64,000 nucleotides of DNA from Arenimonas terrae (lineage in GTDB: Bacteria > Pseudomonadota > Gammaproteobacteria > Xanthomonadales > Xanthomonadaceae), in the NCBI RefSeq assembly GCF_006265115.1, contig NZ_SMDR01000003.1, positions 1 through 64,000 of the forward strand. The letters are read 5' to 3'. The notes beneath the pieces were generated by a model. That model was not told where the DNA came from, ran no database searches, and saw only the letters and a program-made list of their open reading frames with translations. Shown in pieces: positions 39,354-46,498 of the stretch. The translations under genes and the position numbers were made by a program. How positions within the stretch are numbered: position 1 is the first letter of the stretch; each line of letters opens with the position of its first letter.

Positions 39354-39992
39354 ATGTCTCGCCGCCTCACCCTGGCCGCATTCGCGCTGCCTGCCCTGCT
39401 GCTCCTGATGCCCGCCTGCTCGGTGGCCGCCCCCCAGGACGAACTGTTCGAGGCCTGGAAGAAGTTCCTGGCGCTCAAGTCCTTCCGCGCCACCATCACC
39501 GGCGTCGAGCCCGTCCGGCCCGCGACCCGCCTGGAGTTCCAGGCCCCGGACCGCTACCGCATCAGCGTCGCCAACGGCCCGACCACGATCCTGGTCGGCG
39601 ACACTGCCCAGATGACCATCGGCGACCGCACCATGACCCTGCCGCTGCCGGTCAAGTCCATGACCGCGCAGTACCGCGACGAGGCCTTCTTGGAGAAGCT
39701 CAAGCAGGGCCTGCAGGTCGAGGACCTGGGCAGCGACACGCTCGACGGCCAGAAGGTGCGCAAGCTGCGCTACGTGCAGGACGTGGTGCCGCCGGCCATG
39801 CCCGGCGTGACGCCGCCTCCGCCGGCCCCCGGCGACAAGGCCACCACCGTGGCGTGGATTTCGGCCGACTCGGGGTTGATCCTCAAGCTCGAGGTCAGCA
39901 GCACCTACCAGGGCCAGTCCGGCCGCAACGAGATCCGCTATTCGGACTTCGACGACCCGGGCATCGTGATCGGGCTGGCGCCCACCCAGTAG
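39354..39992 (+). CDS. LolA-like/DUF2092-type secreted protein, 212 aa
   Basis: The ATG at 39354 begins a signal (SRRLTLAAFALPALLLLMPACSVAA; a lipobox-like PAC is possible). The fold pattern matches outer-membrane lipoprotein-sorting and LolA-like proteins: FEAWKKFLALKSFRATITGVEP, TRLEFQAPDRYRISV, and VAWISADSGLILKLEVSSTYQGQSGRNEIRYSDF. GGAGAGCCGCC precedes the ATG; an upstream ATG (39312) is not favoured. A hydrophobic-ligand carrier is the likely type; its cargo is unknown. Confidence 0.75.
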   Translation: MSRRLTLAAFALPALLLLMPACSVAAPQDELFEAWKKFLALKSFRATITGVEPVRPATRLEFQAPDRYRISVANGPTTILVGDTAQMTIGDRTMTLPLPVKSMTAQYRDEAFLEKLKQGLQVEDLGSDTLDGQKVRKLRYVQDVVPPAMPGVTPPPPAPGDKATTVAWISADSGLILKLEVSSTYQGQSGRNEIRYSDFDDPGIVIGLAPTQ

Positions 39993-40022
39993 GCGACCCT
40001 CGCGGGATCGGGCCGCGCGCGG

Positions 40023-40028
40023 CACAAT
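40023..40028 (+). promoter_or_regulatory. -10 box of a leaderless soeA transcript
   Basis: CACAAT followed by GCGCGGC (7 nt) and the ATG at 40036. The alternative ATG at 40027 overlaps the box. Confidence 0.4.
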
Positions 40029-40035
40029 GCGCGGC

Positions 40036-42894
40036 ATGCGCGAGCCCGATCTCGATCTGCAGGCCCCGGTAGGCGACGAGGTCAAACAGACCACCTGCTA
40101 TATGTGCGCCTGCCGGTGCGGCATCAACGTGCACCTGCGCGAGGGCCGCATCCGCTACATCGAAGGCAACCCGGCGCACCCGGTGAACCGGGGCGTGCTC
40201 TGCGCCAAGGGCTCGGCCGGCATCATGCAGCACTACTCGCCGGCGCGGCTGGACAAGCCGCTGCTGCGCGTGGGCGAACGCGGCGAGGGCAAGTTCCGCG
40301 AGATCGAATGGGACGAGGCGCTGGCGCTGGCCGCGACTTGGCTGCGCGAGACCCGCGAGCGCGACCCCGACCGGCTCGCCTTCTTCACCGGCCGCGACCA
40401 GAGCCAGGCGCTGACCGGCTGGTGGGCGCAGCAGTACGGCACGATCAACTACGCGGCGCATGGCGGCTTCTGTTCGGTGAACATGGCGGCCGGCGGGCTG
40501 TACACGCTCGGCGGCAGCTTCTGGGAGTTCGGCGAACCGGACTGGGAACACGCGAAGTACCTGATGCTGTGGGGCGTGGCCGAAGACCACGATTCCAACC
40601 CGATCAAGCTGGGCCTGGGCCACCTCAAGGGCCGCGGCGCCAAGGTCGTGGCGGTGAACCCGGTGCGCAGCGGCTACGGCGCGATCGCCGACGAGTGGAT
40701 CGGCATCCGGCCCGGCACCGACGGCCTGTTCGCGTTCGCGCTGGCGCACGAGCTGCTGAAGGCCGACCGGATCGATCTCGACTACCTGGTGCGCTACACG
40801 AACGCGCACTGGCTGGTGGTGCAGAACCCGGGCGGCGCGGACGACGGACTGTTCGCGCGCGATGCCGACGGTCACGCATGGTGCTGGGATCGCGATGCGA
40901 ACGCCGTCGCCCCGGCGACGGCGACTGGAATCTCGCCCGCCGTGGTGGGTGAACGCGTGCTCCCGGACGGGCGCCGCGCCGTGCCGGCGTTCCAGCTGAT
41001 GGCGCAGCGTTACCTCGACCCGCAGTACGCGCCCGACGCAGTGGCCGAACGCTGCGGCGTTCCGACCGACACCATCCGCCGCATCGCCCGCGAACTGGCC
41101 GCCGCGGCCTTCGACGCCCCGGTGGTGATCGAGCAGCCCTGGACCGACACGCACGGCGTGCGCCACGAGCGCATGGTCGGCCGCCCGGTCGCCTTCCACG
41201 CCATGCGTGGCATCAGCGCGCACAGCAACGGTTTCCACACCTGCCGTGCGTTGCACCTATTGCAGCTGCTGCTGGGCGCGGTGGATACGCCGGGCAGCTT
41301 CCGCTACCAGCCGCCCTTCCCGCGGCCGATTCCGCCGGCCAACCGCCCAGGCAGGACGCGCCTGGCCAATGGCGCGCTGGATGCGCCGCCGCTGGGTTTC
41401 ATCCACGGCCCGGAAGACCTGCTGGTGGATGCGGACGGGCAGCCGCGGCGCCTGGACCACGCCTATTCCTGGCGCTATCCGCTGGCCGTGCACGGCATGT
41501 TGCACACGGTGATCCGCAACGCCTGGGCGGCGGACCCGAAGCCGGTGGACCTGCTGTTCCTGTTCATGGCCAACATGAGCTGGAACTCGGCGATGAACAC
41601 CGGCGAGACCATGCGCTGGCTCACCGACAAGAACGCGGACGGCGAATACCGCATCCCGAAGATCATCTACTCGGACGCGTATTCGAGCGAGATGGTGGCC
41701 TACGCCGACCTGGTGCTGCCGGACACGACCTACCTGGAGCGCTTCGACGCGATCTCGTTGCTCGACCGCCCGATTTCCGATGCCGACCGCGCCGCCGACG
41801 CGATCCGCCACCCCGTGCTGGACCCGGGGACGCAGCGTGAAGGCCGCGACGTGCGCGGCTTCCAGTCGGTGCTGATCGATCTGGGTGCCCGCATCGGCCT
41901 GCCCGCACTGGTGGACGAAGACGGTTCGCCGCGCTACACCGACTACGCCGACTATCTGGTCAACCACGAGCGCGCGCCGGGCGTCGGCCTGCTGGCCGGC
42001 TGGCGCGGCGACGGCACGCTGCACGGCAAGGGCCCGCCGAACCCGGCCCAGCTCGACCGCTACCGCGAGAACGGCGGCTTCTGGACCGCCGAGGTTCCTG
42101 CCTCGGCGCGCTACTTCAAGATGGCCAACCGCGACTACCTGCAGTGGTCGCAGGGCATGGGCTTCATCGCCAAGGCCGAGCCGGTGGTGCTGCAGCTGTA
42201 CTCCGAAACGCTGCAGAAGTTCCGCCTCGCCGCCCAGGGCCACGGCCCGGTGCAGCCGCCGGACGCCGAACGCGGGCGCGTTGCGGCCTATTTCGACCCG
42301 CTGCCGATCTGGTACGAACCCTTCGAGGGCGCGCAGCTCGAACAGACGCGTTTCCCGCTCAGCGCGGTCACCCAGCGGCCGCCCTTCATGTACCACGCCT
42401 GGGGTTCGCAGAATGCCTGGCTGCGGCAGATCACCGCGCGCAACTTCCTGTACCTGCATCCCGACACCGCGGCACGCCACGGCCTGGCGGACGACGACTG
42501 GGTGCACGTGGATTCGCACCACGGCCGCATCACCGTGCAGTGCCGGCTGGCCGGCAACGTGCAGCCCGACACGGTGTGGACCTGGAACGCGATCGGCAAG
42601 CGCCGCGGGGCCTGGAAATTGTCCGCCGACGCGCCGGAAAGCGCCAAGGGCTTCCTGCTCAACCACCTGATCTCCGACGTGCTGCCCAGGAACGACTACG
42701 CCAACGCCGACCCGGTCACGGGCCAGGCGGCCTGGTTCGATCTGCGCGTGGCCATCCGCAGGGCCGAGGCCGGCGAGGTTTCGCTGCCGCAGTTCGCGCC
42801 GCTGGAAACGCGCGCGGCTTCGAACGAACCGCTCCGCTACGGCGCCGACTTCCGCAGCGCGCGCACTGCCCGTCGCGGCGAAGGAAAGCCATGA
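40036..42894 (+). CDS. soeA: Molybdopterin oxidoreductase, SoeA-type (sulfite dehydrogenase catalytic subunit)
   Basis: A 952-aa complex-iron-sulfur molybdoenzyme. CX2CX3CX27C (C21, C24, C28, C56) binds the [4Fe-4S] cluster and HGGFCSVNMAAGG with Cys146 is the predicted Mo ligand region. There is no Tat signal, as expected for SoeA on the cytoplasmic face. In Allochromatium SoeABC oxidises sulfite to sulfate into the quinone pool; the similarity to SoeA along the N-terminal 200 residues is from memory. It overlaps soeB by 4 nt. Confidence 0.88.
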   Translation: MREPDLDLQAPVGDEVKQTTCYMCACRCGINVHLREGRIRYIEGNPAHPVNRGVLCAKGSAGIMQHYSPARLDKPLLRVGERGEGKFREIEWDEALALAATWLRETRERDPDRLAFFTGRDQSQALTGWWAQQYGTINYAAHGGFCSVNMAAGGLYTLGGSFWEFGEPDWEHAKYLMLWGVAEDHDSNPIKLGLGHLKGRGAKVVAVNPVRSGYGAIADEWIGIRPGTDGLFAFALAHELLKADRIDLDYLVRYTNAHWLVVQNPGGADDGLFARDADGHAWCWDRDANAVAPATATGISPAVVGERVLPDGRRAVPAFQLMAQRYLDPQYAPDAVAERCGVPTDTIRRIARELAAAAFDAPVVIEQPWTDTHGVRHERMVGRPVAFHAMRGISAHSNGFHTCRALHLLQLLLGAVDTPGSFRYQPPFPRPIPPANRPGRTRLANGALDAPPLGFIHGPEDLLVDADGQPRRLDHAYSWRYPLAVHGMLHTVIRNAWAADPKPVDLLFLFMANMSWNSAMNTGETMRWLTDKNADGEYRIPKIIYSDAYSSEMVAYADLVLPDTTYLERFDAISLLDRPISDADRAADAIRHPVLDPGTQREGRDVRGFQSVLIDLGARIGLPALVDEDGSPRYTDYADYLVNHERAPGVGLLAGWRGDGTLHGKGPPNPAQLDRYRENGGFWTAEVPASARYFKMANRDYLQWSQGMGFIAKAEPVVLQLYSETLQKFRLAAQGHGPVQPPDAERGRVAAYFDPLPIWYEPFEGAQLEQTRFPLSAVTQRPPFMYHAWGSQNAWLRQITARNFLYLHPDTAARHGLADDDWVHVDSHHGRITVQCRLAGNVQPDTVWTWNAIGKRRGAWKLSADAPESAKGFLLNHLISDVLPRNDYANADPVTGQAAWFDLRVAIRRAEAGEVSLPQFAPLETRAASNEPLRYGADFRSARTARRGEGKP

Positions 42895-43643
42895 CCACCC
42901 TGCCGCCACCGTCGAAGAAGAAGCTCGGCCTGGTGATCGACCTCGACACCTGCGTCGGCTGCCACGCCTGCGCGGTGTCGTGCAAGGAATGGAACGCCGG
43001 CGGCGTCGCCGGCCCGCTGACCGACGAGAACGCCTACGGCAAGGATCCCTTCGGCGTCTGGTTCAACCGCGTGCATTCGTACGAAGTGGCGGCGACGCCG
43101 ACGCAACCGGCGACCACCCTGCACTTTCCGCGCAGCTGCCTGCACTGCGAGACGCCGGCCTGCGTCACCGTCTGCCCCACCGGCGCCAGCTACAAGCGCG
43201 CCGAGGACGGCATCGTGCTGGTGGACGAGGACAAGTGCATCGGCTGCAAGCTCTGCAGCTGGGCCTGCCCTTACGGCGCGCGCGAGTACAGCGCGGTCGA
43301 GGGCGTGATGAAGAAGTGCACGCTGTGCGTGGACCGGGTCTACAACGAATCGATTCCCGAAGAATCGCGGCAACCCGCCTGCGTGCAGGCCTGTCCGACC
43401 AAGGCGCGCCATTTCGGCGACCTGGGCGATCCGGACTCGAAGGTCTCGCAGCTGGTGGCTGAACGCGGCGGCGTGCCGCTGATGCCCGAGCTGGGCTACG
43501 CGCCGGTGAACCGCTACCTGCCGCAGCGTCCGCGGCGCGCCGGCGATACGGCGGCGCAGGCCCCGGCCGCGCCCGTCGAGAAGCTCGACACCACCCAGCT
43601 CAACCCGCTGCTGCGCTGGCTCGACCGCGCCCTGAGCCGCTGA
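42891..43643 (+). CDS. soeB: Iron-sulfur subunit SoeB
   Basis: A 250-aa ferredoxin-like electron-transfer subunit with four cysteine clusters: CVGCHACAVSC, CLHCETPACVTVCP, CIGCKLCSWACP and CTLC...CVQACP. It hands electrons from SoeA to the membrane subunit. The C-terminal 50 residues are Ala/Pro-rich. The start overlaps soeA (ATGA); soeC starts 1 nt after the stop. Confidence 0.93.
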   Translation: MTTLPPPSKKKLGLVIDLDTCVGCHACAVSCKEWNAGGVAGPLTDENAYGKDPFGVWFNRVHSYEVAATPTQPATTLHFPRSCLHCETPACVTVCPTGASYKRAEDGIVLVDEDKCIGCKLCSWACPYGAREYSAVEGVMKKCTLCVDRVYNESIPEESRQPACVQACPTKARHFGDLGDPDSKVSQLVAERGGVPLMPELGYAPVNRYLPQRPRRAGDTAAQAPAAPVEKLDTTQLNPLLRWLDRALSR

Positions 43644-43644
43644 C

Positions 43645-44577
43645 ATGCATCCGGCCTTCTCCGTCATCTTTTTCACCACGCTGTCGGGCCTCGGCTACGG
43701 CATCTGGATCTGGACGTCGGTGATGCTGCTGTCGATCCGCAGCGCGGACAGCGCGGCGATGCATCTGGCCCTGATGTTCGCCGCCGCGGTGCCGGTCGTT
43801 GCCGGCCTGCTGAGCTCGACCCTGCACCTGGGCCAGCCGCTGCGGTCCTGGCGCGCCTTCAGCCAATGGCGCACCAGCTGGCTGTCGCGCGAAGGCCTGC
43901 TGGCCGTGGCCTGTTTCCTGCCGTGGCTGGCGATCGCATCGACGGCGGTGTTCGGCGCGGACTCCCTGGGATTCCTCGAACCCTGGCTGCTGGCGCTTCT
44001 GGCGCTGGGCTCGCTGGCCACGGTTTACTGCACCGCGATGATCTATGCGTCGCTCAAACCGATCCCGGCCTGGCAGCACCGGGTGGTGGCGCCGGCTTAC
44101 TTCGGGTTTGCGCTGCTGACCGGTGGTCTGGCCTGCATGGCGGCCACATACCGCACCGACTCGCCGGCCGAGCTGCGCGTGCTTTTGCTGTTGCTGCTCG
44201 CGGTGGCGCTGGCCGTGGCGAAGCGCCGCTACTGGCGCGACATCGACCGCGGCGATCTTCCGGTGGCGCGCGATTCCGCGCTGGGCCTGGCTCCCGGCCG
44301 CGTCGCCACGGTGTTCGAACGGCCCCATACCGAAGCCAACTACCTGACCACCGAAATGGGCTTCGTGCTCGCGCGCCGGCACTCGCTGAAGCTGCGCAGG
44401 ATCGCGCTGGCGCTGTTCGCCGGCGTGCCGGTGCTGGCCTGTGTGCTGGCGCTGATGCTGCCGGGGCTGGGCACGGCCGCGTTCGCCGTTGCGGCGGCCT
44501 GTGCCCTGTTGGGGGCCATCGTCGAACGCTGGCTGTTCTTCGCCGAAGCCCGCCACCTGGTCACGCTGTACTACTGA
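43645..44577 (+). CDS. soeC: Membrane anchor subunit SoeC (DmsC family)
   Basis: A 310-aa protein with about eight membrane helices, starting HPAFSVIFFTTLSGLGYGIWIWTSVML. It anchors SoeAB and passes electrons to quinone. Motifs LHLGQPLRSWRAFSQWRTSWLSREGLL and NYLTTEMGFVLARRHSLKLR are typical of DmsC-type anchors. The 3' end overlaps the convergent lipoprotein gene by 7 nt. Confidence 0.9.
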   Translation: MHPAFSVIFFTTLSGLGYGIWIWTSVMLLSIRSADSAAMHLALMFAAAVPVVAGLLSSTLHLGQPLRSWRAFSQWRTSWLSREGLLAVACFLPWLAIASTAVFGADSLGFLEPWLLALLALGSLATVYCTAMIYASLKPIPAWQHRVVAPAYFGFALLTGGLACMAATYRTDSPAELRVLLLLLLAVALAVAKRRYWRDIDRGDLPVARDSALGLAPGRVATVFERPHTEANYLTTEMGFVLARRHSLKLRRIALALFAGVPVLACVLALMLPGLGTAAFAVAAACALLGAIVERWLFFAEARHLVTLYY

Positions 44578-45389
44578 TCAAAACGCACCTCGCCCAGCCG
44601 CAGGCGCTGGTCGTAGTGGGTGGTGAGGATGGCGTAGCCGAGCAGCTCCACTTCGATCACGACGCCCTCGCTGCGATGGCTGACGCCGGTGATCTGCAGT
44701 TCGCTGTCGAGCAGGACCTCGCGCAGGTTGTCGTTGCGCGCCAGCGCCTGCTGGGCGGTGGCGACCTCCACGGACCAGAAGTTCAGTTCACCGCGATCGT
44801 CGACCGCCAGGGTCACCCGCTCCTCGCGCACCGGATACGGGGCGGGCTGGACCGCGAAGTCGAAGCGGCTGCCCGGCAGGTAGGCGTTGAGGTAGAAGCC
44901 GCCGCGGCCCGCGTCGTACTCGCTCAGACGGGCATTGACGTTGAGCCGCAGCCGGCCGATGTCGGCGGTGGCATCGTAGATGTCCTGCAGACGGGCGGAT
45001 TCCTGGGCCAGCAGGTCGGCCCGTTCGAACTCGTTGCCGTACTTCACCCGCGGCTGCTCCGCCGCCCACTCGGTCAGCGGCGGCACACGGCCCTGCAGGC
45101 GGTAGCCGAGCATCACCATCTGCAGGTCGTCCGGATGGCCGAGCACGCGGGAGCCCAGGACCGGCGCCGCGGTGGCAACCGTGCCGGCCGGTGCCGCGGC
45201 CTTGCCCTCGTTGGCCCGCGGAGCCGGCGCGGGCGTAGCCGCCGGCGCGTCCTGGCCCGCCACCGGGGCCGCGGCATCGCCCGCGTTGTCGGCTGCCACC
45301 GGCGCGTCGTTTCCACAGGCGACCAGCAGCGACGCCAGCGCCGCCGTCAGCGCGATGCGCAGCCAAACACTCCGGTCAGAGACGGACAT
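44571..45389 (-). CDS. Lipoprotein, 272 aa, unknown
   Basis: A lipobox LLVAC is preceded by a twin-basic start (SVSDRSVWLRIALTAALA). An Ala/Pro/Asp linker (about residues 25-75) leads to a 190-residue domain (LGHPDDLQMVMLGYRLQGRVPPLTEW... YLPGSRFDFAVQPAPYPVREERVTLAV ... VVIEVELLGYAIL). The DUF4852-like appearance is a guess. The start at 45389 overlaps the upstream gene's stop region by 14 nt, so the pair is co-transcribed. Confidence 0.7.
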   Translation of the reverse strand: MSVSDRSVWLRIALTAALASLLVACGNDAPVAADNAGDAAAPVAGQDAPAATPAPAPRANEGKAAAPAGTVATAAPVLGSRVLGHPDDLQMVMLGYRLQGRVPPLTEWAAEQPRVKYGNEFERADLLAQESARLQDIYDATADIGRLRLNVNARLSEYDAGRGGFYLNAYLPGSRFDFAVQPAPYPVREERVTLAVDDRGELNFWSVEVATAQQALARNDNLREVLLDSELQITGVSHRSEGVVIEVELLGYAILTTHYDQRLRLGEVRFDQ

Positions 45390-46341
45390 CGGCAGCCTCC
45401 CCGCCGGCCTGGACTTCGGCATCGCGGCGCGCCTGGCCGGCCTGCGCCAGCGACTGCTTCATCGCCTCGACGTGGTCGAACAGCGCAGTCTGGTCGACCA
45501 TCGCGGTATGCAGCTCCATCGCCAGGCCGCGATTTTCGCCGGACAGGACCACCCGGGCACTGATGTTCAGCCCGCAACCCTTCGTCCAGCTGACGCGCGT
45601 ACTGTTGGCCGCGGCATGCACGCCACCGACGCAGCGGTAGAACAGCGGGTTGGCCTCGCTCATCGGCTGGCCGGCCGGGTCAAGCACCCATTGCAGGTCG
45701 CGGCGACCGCCGATGTAGCCGTAGTTTTCGTCCGCCGCTTCCGAGCGCTGGGGCGGTCCGTACTTGGCGACCAGCGCGTCGAGCACGGCCTGCGCCGCCG
45801 GCATCTGGCCGGGGCGGAAGTTCTGCGTGCGCCAGACGACCCAGGCGGTTTCTTCGCCCGGCGCCCCCGGCGTGCCGACGCTGACGATCTCGTCGACGTG
45901 CTCCCACTTCTCGCCGCCGCGGCACTCCTGCCATTCGCGCGCGAGGTCGCAGGGGCGGTGCTCGCCCTTCTGCACGGTGAACAGCTGCACGTCCAGCTCG
46001 GTGCCGTAGGTATCGAGGTTGTCCAGCCAACGCGTCTCGGTCGTGACCACGGCGTCCTGGCCCAGGTTGCAGCGCACGGTGGCCAGGGCTTCGTCCAGGG
46101 TCATGCCCAGGCGCACGCCGGTCATGTCCGGACCGGTGAGGCCCTTGCGCACGTCGGGCGGGCAGTCCAGGCCCTGGCCTTCGTCGCCCACCAGCTCGTC
46201 CAGCGGCACGCCCATTTCCTCTTCGCCGGCGGCCAGCTCGCCGTCACCGGCGGGTGCGCCGCCGTCGTTGCCGCCACAGGCCGCGAGGGCCAGCAGCAGG
46301 GCGGCCAGGGCGGCCGGTCGGGTGGAATGACGGATGTCCAT
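45376..46341 (-). CDS. Lipoprotein, 321 aa, unknown
   Basis: Lipobox LAAC after ALAALLLALAACG, then an acidic linker (GDGELAAGEEEMGVPLDELVGDE). The rest has six or more cysteines (CPPDVRK, RCNLGQD, PCDLAREWQECRGG, YRCVGG, KGCGLN) and ends with a helical segment (HVEAMKQSLAQAGQARRDAEVQ). The region QSLAQAG... is coiled. Divergent from the kinase fusion gene with a 157-nt gap. It resembles the neighbouring lipoprotein in length and placement, suggesting a two-lipoprotein unit. Confidence 0.7.
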   Translation of the reverse strand: MDIRHSTRPAALAALLLALAACGGNDGGAPAGDGELAAGEEEMGVPLDELVGDEGQGLDCPPDVRKGLTGPDMTGVRLGMTLDEALATVRCNLGQDAVVTTETRWLDNLDTYGTELDVQLFTVQKGEHRPCDLAREWQECRGGEKWEHVDEIVSVGTPGAPGEETAWVVWRTQNFRPGQMPAAQAVLDALVAKYGPPQRSEAADENYGYIGGRRDLQWVLDPAGQPMSEANPLFYRCVGGVHAAANSTRVSWTKGCGLNISARVVLSGENRGLAMELHTAMVDQTALFDHVEAMKQSLAQAGQARRDAEVQAGGEAADVRL

Positions 46342-46486
46342 GCGTGAAGGCTCCCCTTGGGCGTCGGTTCGATGCCGCAGCGTCGCCGCGACCCGGCGCC
46401 ACTGTCCTCACGCCGCTTTCAAGAAACCTTCAAGGCCGCGCGATCGCGGCCGGCGGTGCCGGAGTGGACGGTCCGGAAAGCCGGGC

Positions 46487-46492
46487 TATCAT
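46487..46492 (+). promoter_or_regulatory. -10 box of a leaderless kinase-fusion transcript
   Basis: TATCAT followed by CGACCC (6 nt) and the ATG at 46499. TGGACG lies 16 nt upstream as a weak -35 candidate. Confidence 0.45.
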
Positions 46493-46498
46493 CGACCC

